Position numbers and translations under genes: made by a program. Positions 18,010 through 26,117 of a DNA stretch of 64,000 bases are shown here, piece by piece. The notes below the pieces were generated by a model. It saw nothing but the letters and a program-made list of their open reading frames with translations. It did not search any database and was not told where the DNA came from. Source of the stretch: GCA-2705445 sp002705445 (lineage in GTDB: Bacteria; Pseudomonadota; Gammaproteobacteria; Poriferisulfidales; GCA-002705445); assembly GCA_045561235.1 (NCBI GenBank), contig JBJKYB010000002.1, forward strand, positions 620,001 to 684,000, in the 5' to 3' direction. The first letter of the stretch is position 1. Every line of letters starts with the position of its first letter.

Positions 18010-18981
18010 TTATACTACTCTATCACCTGGTTCTTTATTGTTATAAAAAGCTTCCATATTTTCCAATACCCTCATTCCCATAGCGATTCTTGTCTCTATA
18101 GAGGCACTACCTAAATGCGGAAGTAATACAGCATTTTCACAATCTAAAAAACCTGGATTAAGTTCTGGCTCACCTTCGAATACGTCAAGGCCTGCTCCAG
18201 CAATTGTTTTATTTTTCAAAGCTTCGATCAATGCATCATTATCTATAACATCTCCTCTGGCAGAATTTATTAGATAAGCTCCTTTTTTCATCATTCCAAT
18301 TCTTTCTTTATTCATTAAATGATATGTGCTTTCTCCACCAGGACAGTGAATAGAAACAAAATCAGCTTTCTCTAGCACTTCTTCTACACTTGAGCATGGT
18401 GTTGCATCATATTTTTTAATTACCTCATCTGATGGCATGTATGGGTCGGAGAATATAATTTTCATCCCAAATCCAAAATGTGCTCTATCAGCAGTTGCTT
18501 GAGCTATTCTTCCAAAGCCAATACAACCCAATGTTTTTCCAGTTACTTGTGTGCCCCTAAGATGTGTTGGTCTCCATCCAGCCCATTTACCAGCTCTTAA
18601 CTCTCTCTCACCTTCACTTGTTCTTCTAGCTGCGGCTAATAATAACGTCATGGCTATGTCCGCCGTACAATCCGTTAAAACTTCAGGAGTATTTGTAACA
18701 ACTAAATTTTCTTTTTTTGCAGCATTTAAGTCTATATGATTAAAACCCACTCCAAAACTAGCAATAATTTTTGCTTTTTTATTTTCTACTGATAGAACTT
18801 CCTCATTTATAGGATCTGTAACAGTAGGACAAACGCAATCATAGTTTTGAAAAGCTGATTGAAGTTCAGCAATACTCATAGGGACGTCTTTTTCATTTAG
18901 TGTTACGTCATATTTTTCTTTTAATTCTGCTTCAACTTCAGCAGGCCATTTTCTTGTTACTAATACTGTTGGTTTACTCAT
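18010..18981 (-). CDS. hprA: Hydroxypyruvate reductase / glycerate dehydrogenase
   Basis: Reduces hydroxypyruvate to D-glycerate in the serine cycle. It has 323 residues of the D-2-hydroxyacid dehydrogenase family: NAD-binding GCIGFGRIAQATADRA, the catalytic Arg in NSARGDVID, Glu in DVFEGEPELN and His in LLPHLGSAS. It is the last gene of the minus-strand C1 block, 18 bases after mtkB. Glyoxylate reductases share these motifs; the adjacent serine-glyoxylate aminotransferase gene in the block makes hydroxypyruvate the likely substrate. Confidence 0.88.
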   Translation of the reverse strand: MSKPTVLVTRKWPAEVEAELKEKYDVTLNEKDVPMSIAELQSAFQNYDCVCPTVTDPINEEVLSVENKKAKIIASFGVGFNHIDLNAAKKENLVVTNTPEVLTDCTADIAMTLLLAAARRTSEGERELRAGKWAGWRPTHLRGTQVTGKTLGCIGFGRIAQATADRAHFGFGMKIIFSDPYMPSDEVIKKYDATPCSSVEEVLEKADFVSIHCPGGESTYHLMNKERIGMMKKGAYLINSARGDVIDNDALIEALKNKTIAGAGLDVFEGEPELNPGFLDCENAVLLPHLGSASIETRIAMGMRVLENMEAFYNNKEPGDRVV

Positions 18982-18999
18982 CTCTTTCCTCGACTATAT

Positions 19000-19890
19000 T
19001 TATAAATTTTTATTTATTACTTCTTTCATTGTGCTACCCATCTCAGAAGGATTTGGAATTATATGAATTCCAGCTTCTTTTAGTAACTCAACTTTTTCTG
19101 CTGCACTTTCACCTTTGCCTGAAACAATTGCACCAGCATGACCCATTCTTCTTCCTTTTGGTGCCGTTAAACCAGCTATATATGCAGCAACCGGCTTTTT
19201 CATATATTTTTCAACATATTCAGCAGCCTCAGCTTCTTGTGGACCGCCAATTTCTCCAATTATCATTACAGCTTTTGTTTTTTCATCTTCATTAAATAAC
19301 TCAAGTATATCTTTATGAGAGCTTCCATTAATAGGATCTCCACCAATACCTACACTCGTAGAAATACCAATACCCTCTGATTTCATTTGTGAGGCCGCTT
19401 CATAACCTAGCGTTCCTGATCTGCCAATAACACCTACCTCCCCAGGCATATATATGTGGCCTGGCATGATGCCAATCATCGCTTCCCCTGGTGTTATAGT
19501 TCCAGCACAATTTGGACCAGTCAGAATCATTCTGTCTTCTTTTTTATATCTAAGCATATATCTTTTAACTTTTATCATATCATGTGCAGGGATTCCGTCA
19601 GTAATTGAGACAGCATATTTAATTCCTGCATCTGCAGCTTCCATAATACCATCAGCCGCAGCCGCAGCAGGAACAAAAACTATAGTTGCTTCAGCGCCAG
19701 TGGCATCTACAGCCTCTTTAACAGTATTGAATACGGGTTTATTTAAATGAGTTGTACCACCTTTTCCTGGTGTTACTCCTGCAACAACATTAGTCCCATA
19801 TGCAATCATTTCTTCAGCATGGAAATTACCTATTCTTCCAGTAATTCCCTGAACTAAAACTTTTGTATTTTTATTTAATAAAACTGACAT
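19000..19890 (-). CDS. mtkB: Malate thiokinase (malate-CoA ligase) alpha subunit
   Basis: Forms malyl-CoA from malate, CoA and ATP with the MtkA subunit; malyl-CoA lyase upstream in the block then splits it. It has 296 residues of the SucD-like fold: CoA-binding VQGITGRIGNFHA, VTPGKGGTTH, and the phosphohistidine loop region AGLTAPKGRRMGHAGAIVSG. On sequence alone it could be succinyl-CoA synthetase alpha. Co-location with mcl, sgaA and hprA, and no neighbouring 2-oxoglutarate dehydrogenase genes, favours malate thiokinase. It starts 14 bases after mtkA. Confidence 0.85.
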   Translation of the reverse strand: MSVLLNKNTKVLVQGITGRIGNFHAEEMIAYGTNVVAGVTPGKGGTTHLNKPVFNTVKEAVDATGAEATIVFVPAAAAADGIMEAADAGIKYAVSITDGIPAHDMIKVKRYMLRYKKEDRMILTGPNCAGTITPGEAMIGIMPGHIYMPGEVGVIGRSGTLGYEAASQMKSEGIGISTSVGIGGDPINGSSHKDILELFNEDEKTKAVMIIGEIGGPQEAEAAEYVEKYMKKPVAAYIAGLTAPKGRRMGHAGAIVSGKGESAAEKVELLKEAGIHIIPNPSEMGSTMKEVINKNL

Positions 19891-19904
19891 TATCTTCCCC
19901 TTAA

Positions 19905-21068
19905 TTATTGTTTAGCAGCATCAACAGCCTTTTGTGCTGCATCTTTTAAAGTGTCGGCTAGAATTATGGGAAGCCCACTTTCTTTTACAATTTTTATACC
20001 TTCTTCTACATTTGTTCCTGATAATCGAACTATTAAAGGAATTTTTAAATCTACTTTAGGAATAACTTGAACTAGACCCTCAGCAATCCAATCGCATCTG
20101 TTAATACCTGCATAAACATTTACAAGCATTGCTTTTACTTTTTTATCAGCTAGGACCAATTCAAATGCTTTACCAACTCTTTCTGGAGAAGCCCCACCTC
20201 CTATGTCCAAAAAGTTTGCAGGTTCGCCACCACAATATTTTATCATGTCCATTGAAGCCATTGCCAAACCAGCACCGTTAATAATACAGCCAATGTCACC
20301 ATCCAAACCAACATAACTGAGATCATGCTCTTTAGCCGCTACTTCTCTTGGATCTTTTTGAGAATTATCATTAAGAGAATCAATTTCAGGATGTTTAAAT
20401 AAAGCGTTGTCATCAAAGCTAACTTTTGCATCAAGTGCAATAAGATTATTATCTTTTGTCAAAACTAATGGATTTATTTCTAGCATATTCATATCTAAAT
20501 TAGTCATAGCTTTATAGCAACCCATTAATAATTTAACCGCTTTTCCAAGTGCTTCTTTAGGAAGATTAAGTGCAAAACTTAATTCTCTTGCTTGAAAACC
20601 TGTAAGTCCTACTACGGGGTCAATTTCAATTTTTTTAATAGAATCAGGTTTTTCTACTGCAAGTTCTTCTATTGACATACCACCTTCGGCTGAAGCGACA
20701 ATAACAATTCTTTGTGATGCTCGGTCCATTACAAATGCTAAATAAATCTCCCTGTCGATATCACAACCGGATTCAATATAGAGTTTTTCAATTAACTTCC
20801 CTTCGTCACCAGTTTGAATAGTTTTTAAATAAGTGCCAAAAAGTTTCTCAGATGCAGCTTTAACTTCCTCATCAGATTTACAGAGAACTATACCTCCAGC
20901 TTTACCTCTTGCACCAGAATGAACTTGTGCTTTTACAACACATAAATCTGTTCTTAATTTTTTAAATGCATCGACAGCTTCTGTGGAGTTGTGTGCTAGC
21001 TCACCTGCTAAAATTTGAACTCCATAATTTGATAATATTTCTTTCGCTTGATATTCGTGTATATCCAA
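19905..21068 (-). CDS. mtkA: Malate thiokinase (malate-CoA ligase) beta subunit
   Basis: ATP-grasp subunit of malate-CoA ligase, partner of MtkB. It has 387 residues: an N-terminal MDIHEYQAKEIL segment, AQVHSGARGKAGG in the nucleotide-binding lobe, EINPLVLTKDNNLIALDAKVSFDDNA (Mg-binding residues), the GCIINGAGLAMASMD segment and FLDIGGGAS. The length and motifs equal SucC; the role is inferred from the block sgaA-mcl-mtkA-mtkB-hprA, which matches the core of the methylotroph serine cycle. Confidence 0.85.
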   Translation of the reverse strand: MDIHEYQAKEILSNYGVQILAGELAHNSTEAVDAFKKLRTDLCVVKAQVHSGARGKAGGIVLCKSDEEVKAASEKLFGTYLKTIQTGDEGKLIEKLYIESGCDIDREIYLAFVMDRASQRIVIVASAEGGMSIEELAVEKPDSIKKIEIDPVVGLTGFQARELSFALNLPKEALGKAVKLLMGCYKAMTNLDMNMLEINPLVLTKDNNLIALDAKVSFDDNALFKHPEIDSLNDNSQKDPREVAAKEHDLSYVGLDGDIGCIINGAGLAMASMDMIKYCGGEPANFLDIGGGASPERVGKAFELVLADKKVKAMLVNVYAGINRCDWIAEGLVQVIPKVDLKIPLIVRLSGTNVEEGIKIVKESGLPIILADTLKDAAQKAVDAAKQ

Positions 21069-21083
21069 AACAGTTCCCCTATA

Positions 21084-22031
21084 TTATTTTTTTGCATTAA
21101 TTGCTTTATCGGTTTCAACAATGTTTTCAGCCATCTTTGCTGATGCTGCATCTATTAGTCTTCCATCTAATGAGGCGGCTCCTTGGCCAGCTTTTGCAGC
21201 TTCGTCTAAAGCTATTAAAATTCTTTTCGCTTTATCGACCTCCGCTGGTGGAGGTGTAAATACTTCATTCGCAAGCTCGATTTGTGAAGGGTGAATAGCC
21301 CATTTCCCCTCATATCCGAGAGCAGCAGCTCTTTTAGCAGCCAGCGTATAACTTTCTGGATCTTTAAAATCTCCAAATGGCCCATCTATTGCTCTTAGAC
21401 CATATGCTCTACACGCTACTAACATTTGTGATAAACCAGCATGCCATTGGTCTCCAGGATAATCTGGATTTAGACCACCTATCACTGTGGTTCTTGCTCT
21501 ACAGCTTGCTGCATAATCAGCAACCCCAAAATGCATAGCTTCTAATCTCTCTTCACGTCCAGATTTGGCTATGTCCATAACATTAGCCATACCAAGAGTT
21601 GTTTCAATTAAAATTTCTATTCCAATACGTTTTTTTAAGCCTTTAGAAGTTTCAATTTGATTAAGGAGTGCTGACAACATATAAATATCGGAGGGTGTTC
21701 CAGCTTTTGGAAGCAATATAGTGTCAAGATGCTCACCAGCCTGCTCGACTACCTCGATTACGTCTCGATACATATAATGTGTGTCAATACTATTAATTCG
21801 AACGGAAATAGTTTTTCCATTTCCTTGCCAATCAAGATCTTGAAGAGCTTCAATAACATTTTTTCTTGCAGTTACTTTATCATCTGGCGCTACTGCATCT
21901 TCTAAATCTAAAAAAACAAAATCAACATCACTGTTTAATGCTTTTTCAAACATTTTTGGGTTTGACCCAGGAACTGCAAGTTCGCTTCTCTGAACTCTTC
22001 TAGAAGTTTGTTCATAAATTTTATGGCTCAT
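21084..22031 (-). CDS. mcl: L-malyl-CoA lyase
   Basis: Cleaves malyl-CoA to acetyl-CoA and glyoxylate, regenerating the serine-cycle acceptor. It has 315 residues of the CitE/HpcH aldolase family. The metal/substrate motifs DFVFLDLEDAVAPDDK, SVRINSIDTHYMYRD and EILIETTLGMANV are present, plus HFGVADYAAS and DGPFGDF, which are characteristic of malyl-CoA/methylmalyl-CoA lyases rather than citrate lyase. By recollection it resembles the Methylobacterium serine-cycle enzyme closely over the whole length. It is followed after 15 bases by mtkA. Confidence 0.9.
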   Translation of the reverse strand: MSHKIYEQTSRRVQRSELAVPGSNPKMFEKALNSDVDFVFLDLEDAVAPDDKVTARKNVIEALQDLDWQGNGKTISVRINSIDTHYMYRDVIEVVEQAGEHLDTILLPKAGTPSDIYMLSALLNQIETSKGLKKRIGIEILIETTLGMANVMDIAKSGREERLEAMHFGVADYAASCRARTTVIGGLNPDYPGDQWHAGLSQMLVACRAYGLRAIDGPFGDFKDPESYTLAAKRAAALGYEGKWAIHPSQIELANEVFTPPPAEVDKAKRILIALDEAAKAGQGAASLDGRLIDAASAKMAENIVETDKAINAKK

Positions 22032-22053
22032 TTTTTATCCTTTTTTAATTTTT

Positions 22054-23292
22054 TTATTTTTTCTTTTTCTTTTTCTTTGTTTTATCAGGATTACTTGTCC
22101 AATATTTTGCTGCAGCACCTGTACCACTTCCTGGTGTGAATTTAATGCCAGCATCAATCATTGCCATTTCTACTCCACCAAGAGCAGCCATCATCCTTGC
22201 CTCGTTATTATCACCAAGATGCCCAATTCTAAAAACTTTACCAGCTACTTGAGTAAGCCCAGCACCCAAAGAAATATTATATCTATGATATGCAATGTTA
22301 ATTACCTCGATAGCTTTTTTCCCGTCTGGGTTATTTTTAGATCCTGGTTCAAGCCAGATTGCGCTAACCGTATCTGATTGCCACTTTGGAGATGAAGCTG
22401 CCAGTTTTAATCCCCAAGCTTTTATTGCAGCGCGGACTCCACTAGCCAGTCTTTTGTGTCGATAAAATACGTTCTCCATTCCTTCCTCAAGTAAAAGATC
22501 TATTGCTACTCTTAATCCTCTAAGTAAGTTAACTGGTGGTGTATATGGAAAAAAACCATCTTTATTTGTGTTTAAATGATCTTGTATATCTAGGAAACAC
22601 CTCTTACATTTAGCCGTCTTTCTCATTGCAAGAGCTTTCTTACTAAAACACAGAATTGCTAAACCCGCCGGCAGCATAAAACCCTTTTGAGATCCACTTA
22701 CTGCTATATCAACTTTCCACTTATCAAATCTAAATTCAACACTTGCAATCGAACTTACACCATCAACCATTAATAAAGCTGGATGTTTAACTTGATCCAT
22801 TGCTTTTCTTAATCCGGCAATATCACTTGTCACGCCTGTAGCAGTTTCATTGTGACAAACCACAACTGCTTTAATTTTTTTATCTTTATCTTTTGCTAAA
22901 GCCTTTTTGAATTTTTCAATTTCTATACCATTACCCCATTTTGTATCAATTAGTTCTACATCAAGACCAATTCGTTTGGCCAAGTCATACCAAAGATGAC
23001 TAAATTGACCAAATCTTGAAGTAAGAATTTTATCGCCCGGTGATAGAGTATTTGCTAGTGCAACTTCCCAGCCTGCTGTTCCAGTTGCGGGAAAAATGAA
23101 AGGTGTTCCAGTTTTTGTCAGAAGTACTTTTTTTAAGTCTCTTAAAATTGGTTTTACAAGCTCAGGGAAGTCAGGAGCTCTATGATCTTCCATCGGGACG
23201 TTCATTGCATTTTGAACTACTGTTGGAATATGTGTTGGTCCAGGAGCAAATAAATAGTTTCTTCCAGGGAATGATAATTTTTGGCCAGGCAT
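22054..23292 (-). CDS. sgaA: Serine-glyoxylate aminotransferase
   Basis: PLP enzyme converting L-serine plus glyoxylate to hydroxypyruvate plus glycine, linking folate-derived C1 to the serine cycle. It has 412 residues, class V aminotransferase fold: N-terminal FAPGPTHIP, ATGTAGWEVALANTLSPGDK, a PLP-binding Asp/Ser region (VDGVSSIASVE) and the Schiff-base Lys in SGSQKGFMLPAG. The C terminus ends in a run of seven lysines after DKT, beyond the normal fold. A candidate promoter sits upstream at 23368-23396. It is the first gene of the mcl-mtkA-mtkB-hprA sub-operon. Confidence 0.9.
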   Translation of the reverse strand: MPGQKLSFPGRNYLFAPGPTHIPTVVQNAMNVPMEDHRAPDFPELVKPILRDLKKVLLTKTGTPFIFPATGTAGWEVALANTLSPGDKILTSRFGQFSHLWYDLAKRIGLDVELIDTKWGNGIEIEKFKKALAKDKDKKIKAVVVCHNETATGVTSDIAGLRKAMDQVKHPALLMVDGVSSIASVEFRFDKWKVDIAVSGSQKGFMLPAGLAILCFSKKALAMRKTAKCKRCFLDIQDHLNTNKDGFFPYTPPVNLLRGLRVAIDLLLEEGMENVFYRHKRLASGVRAAIKAWGLKLAASSPKWQSDTVSAIWLEPGSKNNPDGKKAIEVINIAYHRYNISLGAGLTQVAGKVFRIGHLGDNNEARMMAALGGVEMAMIDAGIKFTPGSGTGAAAKYWTSNPDKTKKKKKKK

Positions 23293-23367
23293 AATATTTT
23301 CCTATAAGTTGTTAAATTCGTTGTATTTTAATTAAATCCATATTTTATTAAAATGAATAAGGCGTAA

Positions 23368-23396
23368 ATAATGCCATAGCATCTTGTGAGGCTCAA
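23368..23396 (-). promoter_or_regulatory. Candidate promoter/operator upstream of sgaA
   Basis: On the minus strand TTGAGC (23396-23391) is followed by a 17-base spacer and CATTAT (23373-23368). The spacer end contains the perfect dyad ATGC-CATA-GCAT (plus strand 23371-23382), which could be a regulator site. It lies in the 133-base gap between folD and sgaA, the largest gap in the C1 block, so the serine-cycle genes may be transcribed separately from 5-FCL-ftr-folD. Nothing else was seen in this gap. Confidence 0.4.
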
Positions 23397-23425
23397 CCTT
23401 TAATTATTGCTAATATAGATTCTAC

Positions 23426-24295
23426 TTAATTAGAGATTATACCTTGAAGTTCCGCAGCTTTCATAGTGTTTTCAAGGAGGCATGCAACTGTCATGGGTCC
23501 AGTTCCACCTGGCATTGGAGTTACTGCTTTAGCAATTCCATCAACAGAATCGAAATCAACATCACCATGGATGCCTTTATCGTCACTACTTATTCCAACA
23601 TCAAGTAAAATAGCGCCTTTCTTTACATTTTTCGAATTAATTATGCCTGGAACACCAATAGCAGGCACGACAATTTCAGATTCTGAAATTAAATCATCTA
23701 GATTTTTTGTTCTAGAGTGAGCTAGGGTAACAGTACAATCAATACCTTTAGATCCAAACATTATAACTTGTGGCATACCGACAAGTCTTGATCTTCCAAT
23801 TACTAATGCTTTTTTTCCAGATGTTTCCAAATCATAATATTCTATAAGTCTCATAACCCCAAGTGGAGTGCATGGCCTTAAAACATCATTTCCAACAATT
23901 AATTTACCAAGATTTTGTTCTTTAAGACCATCAACATCTTTATTTGTTGGAATCATTTCAATTACGCTGTCTTCATTTAATCCCTTTGGCAAAGGCATTT
24001 GTATAAGAATTCCATTAATAGTAGGGTCATTTCCAAGCTCAGATATCTTTTGTTCTAATTCAGATTGAGATATATTCCCAGGAAGATTTACATGCATTGA
24101 TTTAATTGATGATGCTGTTGCCTGTTTATGCTTATTATTTACATAAAGTTGACTTGGTTTATCATCTCCAACTAAAACCGTTGCAAGGGTTATTTCTGAG
24201 CCTGAATCTTCTATTTTTTTCTTTATTGAACTTTGAATTTCTTGCGCAACAAATCTTCCATCCAATATCAAAGTTCCTTTTTCTGTATATTTCAT
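23426..24295 (-). CDS. folD: Methylene-THF dehydrogenase/methenyl-THF cyclohydrolase FolD
   Basis: Bifunctional enzyme interconverting methylene-, methenyl- and 10-formyl-tetrahydrofolate. It has 289 residues, the standard length. Catalytic residues fit the E. coli pattern: Y51 and K55 in YVNNKHK, Gln in GILIQMPLP and Asp in KDVDGLKEQN. The NADP-binding segment GRSRLVGMPQ and the C-terminal PMPGGTGPMTVACL follow. In this block it would replace the MtdA/FchA pair of classical serine-cycle methylotrophs. No clear ribosome-binding site precedes the ATG; the 26 bases after ftr are nearly pure A/T. Confidence 0.93.
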   Translation of the reverse strand: MKYTEKGTLILDGRFVAQEIQSSIKKKIEDSGSEITLATVLVGDDKPSQLYVNNKHKQATASSIKSMHVNLPGNISQSELEQKISELGNDPTINGILIQMPLPKGLNEDSVIEMIPTNKDVDGLKEQNLGKLIVGNDVLRPCTPLGVMRLIEYYDLETSGKKALVIGRSRLVGMPQVIMFGSKGIDCTVTLAHSRTKNLDDLISESEIVVPAIGVPGIINSKNVKKGAILLDVGISSDDKGIHGDVDFDSVDGIAKAVTPMPGGTGPMTVACLLENTMKAAELQGIISN

Positions 24296-24321
24296 ATTTA
24301 TTTAATAATTATTTATTTTTT

Positions 24322-25245
24322 CTAAACTTTTGGTTGTTTGTCAGGGTGAAGATAAATAAAGCTTTTACCGAGTTTTCCATTGTAGTTGCCAGCAGAAATC
24401 ATTAATAAATCATCGGTATCTTTTGATGCTGCAATTGCTGCTTGAGTTGCTGTTATTATAGATTCCATATCCTTACCATTCATAATTATTTCCATTACAG
24501 AATTAACTCCTTCAGGTAAAGCGCCTTCTACACCAGGATTATCCTGAAGCAAAGGGCAAAATTTTTCATATGTGCTAGCAATAGTAAAATCATAATCACT
24601 TCCAGCTTTAGAACCACTTCCAGCTATTCCGCCAGGAAATGTAGTAATAACATTTGGTATTGGTAAAATAGCTTCAACACCTTTTTCAGCGGCCTCTAAT
24701 GCAGACTCTGTATTTTTCCCAAAATACCAGAGGTTTCCACCCATAAGACCATCTGAGTAACCAAGTCTTCTGTCAATAACAAACTCGCCCCCTAATATAG
24801 GTATCCACCACATTTTTCTTCCATACCTTTCGATTCTTTTTTGATACTTATTCCCAAAAAAAGCAACTTTTTTTCCTAATTTGAAATATGATTCGCTATC
24901 TTCCATTAGGTTGAAGCACGATGCAGTAGGACATGTAAGTATATTTTGACTTATTCTTACTAGAGCAGCCTTTTCTAATTTTTTTGGATCTTTCCAAAAT
25001 TTTGGAATATGCAATTGTATAATTGCTCCCGGTCTATTATCAGGTGTTGAAACACTTTCGTCGCCACCAGGACCAACGTATCTGTCTAAACCAGCTTCGC
25101 AGTCACATAATATACTGCTTGAAGCATTACCTGTCGCTGCGTTAATTGCATGGTCAAGCCACTTTTTATTAATTGCTGTAATTAAAACCTCAGAATACAT
25201 ACTTTTAAAAGCTTCTGCATATGTATCATCTATAATTGCACTCAT
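24322..25245 (-). CDS. ftr: Formylmethanofuran-tetrahydromethanopterin formyltransferase
   Basis: Transfers a formyl group between tetrahydromethanopterin and methanofuran (Ftr of methanogens, FhcD of methylotrophs). It has 307 residues against about 300 in the family. Recognisable segments are IDDTYAEAFKS at the N terminus, VLITAINKKWLDHAINAATG, CEAGLDRYV, LTCPTASCFNLM, GGEFVIDR, FPGGIAGSGSKAGSDYDF and the C-terminal SAGNYNGKLGKSFIYLH. The start overlaps the 5-FCL gene spacing (2 bases after its stop) with a GAGG site inside the upstream gene. No fhcA, fhcB or fhcC is adjacent, unlike the usual fhcCDAB cluster. Confidence 0.88.
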   Translation of the reverse strand: MSAIIDDTYAEAFKSMYSEVLITAINKKWLDHAINAATGNASSSILCDCEAGLDRYVGPGGDESVSTPDNRPGAIIQLHIPKFWKDPKKLEKAALVRISQNILTCPTASCFNLMEDSESYFKLGKKVAFFGNKYQKRIERYGRKMWWIPILGGEFVIDRRLGYSDGLMGGNLWYFGKNTESALEAAEKGVEAILPIPNVITTFPGGIAGSGSKAGSDYDFTIASTYEKFCPLLQDNPGVEGALPEGVNSVMEIIMNGKDMESIITATQAAIAASKDTDDLLMISAGNYNGKLGKSFIYLHPDKQPKV

Positions 25246-25247
25246 GT

Positions 25248-25880
25248 TTAACCTCTTCCTTTTCCTTCATAAACATTTGATTCAGTGACTACTTTATCCA
25301 TATATACATCATGAGGAGCAACTAAAATTTCGTCGAATAGTTGTGATTCATAACATAAGGCTATCAAAGAACAGTCCGGTCTTACTTGTTCCATTGTTCT
25401 ATCATAATAACCCTGGCCATTTCCCATTCTCCCACCACTTCTATCAAAACCAGTACCTGGAACCATTATCATGTCTAGTTCTTGAGGTGTGACTTCTTTA
25501 TCTGGATTACCCCATAGCTCTTTTGGTGGTTCTAAAATATTCCATTTTCCTACCACCATCTCCTCTAAGCTAGACATATGCCACAGCCCAAGCTTATTTT
25601 CTCCGTTTTCATCTTCAGTACAGTACGGGACGATAATTTTCTTTTCGCCTTTCTCAACTTCTTTAATTAAATGTGGTTTTGTTCTTGTTTCAGATCTGCA
25701 GTCTATGTACCACATTATTACTTGCGCCTCTTTATATTCTTGAAGTGACATAAATCTTTCACAAGCACTAGCGCTAACCTCATCTTTATTTTCTTGAGCG
25801 GCTCTTCTGTCATATGCTTCTCTTCGCATACCAGACTTTTTCTCCATAATTTTTTCTAATTCTTCTTTAGATATTGACAT
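25248..25880 (-). CDS. 5-formyltetrahydrofolate cyclo-ligase family protein
   Basis: Converts 5-formyl-THF to methenyl-THF with ATP. It has 210 residues. The family signature MVPGTGFDRSGGRMGNGQGY, followed by YDR, lies at about residues 146-168, with an N-terminal Lys/Arg-rich ATP-binding helix (KKSGMRREAYDRR) and the YIDCRSETRTKPHL core. Start chosen at ATG 25880, eight bases after AGGAG. It is the first gene of the minus C1 block. 5-Formyl-THF is a side product of serine hydroxymethyltransferase and inhibits folate enzymes, so this gene fits a high-flux folate/serine pathway. A dedicated role linked to ftr cannot be excluded. Confidence 0.85.
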   Translation of the reverse strand: MSISKEELEKIMEKKSGMRREAYDRRAAQENKDEVSASACERFMSLQEYKEAQVIMWYIDCRSETRTKPHLIKEVEKGEKKIIVPYCTEDENGENKLGLWHMSSLEEMVVGKWNILEPPKELWGNPDKEVTPQELDMIMVPGTGFDRSGGRMGNGQGYYDRTMEQVRPDCSLIALCYESQLFDEILVAPHDVYMDKVVTESNVYEGKGRG

Positions 25881-26022
25881 CTTTTGTTCTCCTGGCTTAA
25901 TCTTTTAATTCTGAATAAACATTTATTATTCTATAGTTTTAAGTAAACAGCTATCTATTTTTTATTTGATTTCAAAAATAATGTAGAAAAACCAAAAAAA
26001 TTACTCATTCTAAGCAAATAAA

Positions 26023-26062
26023 ACACCTACTTTGCAATATATCTTTTATTATAAGTAGGTGT
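26023..26062. promoter_or_regulatory. Ten-base-pair inverted repeat in the 5-FCL/cysG divergent gap
   Basis: ACACCTACTT at 26023-26032 and its exact complement AAGTAGGTGT at 26053-26062 flank a 20-base A/T-rich loop. Ten perfect pairs are unlikely by chance in this base composition. It lies in the 237-base gap between the divergent 5-FCL gene and cysG. Read on the minus strand it is followed by a TTTTATTTG run, so it could be a weak terminator or attenuator ahead of the C1 block; it could equally be a two-site operator. Nothing else recognisable was seen in the gap except the G tract at 26103. Confidence 0.55.
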
Positions 26063-26102
26063 AAAAATAATCTATCATAGTATATAAAATTTCTATGAAA
26101 GT

Positions 26103-26110
26103 GGGGGGGG
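26103..26110 (+). repeat. G8 homopolymer at the cysG ribosome-binding site
   Basis: Eight consecutive G residues end seven bases before the cysG ATG (26118), exactly where a Shine-Dalgarno sequence belongs; no GGAGG exists there. A six-codon ORF starting at ATG 26095 reads through the tract to TAA. Tracts of this length in an AT-rich genome are slip-prone and are used for phase variation in other bacteria. Here a length change would alter ribosome-binding spacing or strength. Confidence 0.6.
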
Positions 26111-26117
26111 ATTAAAT

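Noticed and set aside
19000..21068. mtkA-mtkB as ordinary succinyl-CoA synthetase (sucCD)
   Set aside because: Sequence motifs cannot separate the two, but the genes lie within sgaA-mcl-mtkA-mtkB-hprA and no sucA, sucB or lpd is adjacent. Malate thiokinase is the better reading, though not proven.
23293..23425. Riboswitch or small gene in the folD-sgaA gap
   Set aside because: No conserved riboswitch core such as that of the glycine or THF riboswitch was recognised, and no ORF with a start and ribosome-binding site is present; only the promoter and dyad stand out.
26023..26062. Inverted repeat as a standard intrinsic terminator
   Set aside because: It is upstream of both divergent genes and the loop is 20 bases; the T run on the minus strand is broken. 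It is kept only as an unassigned regulatory structure.
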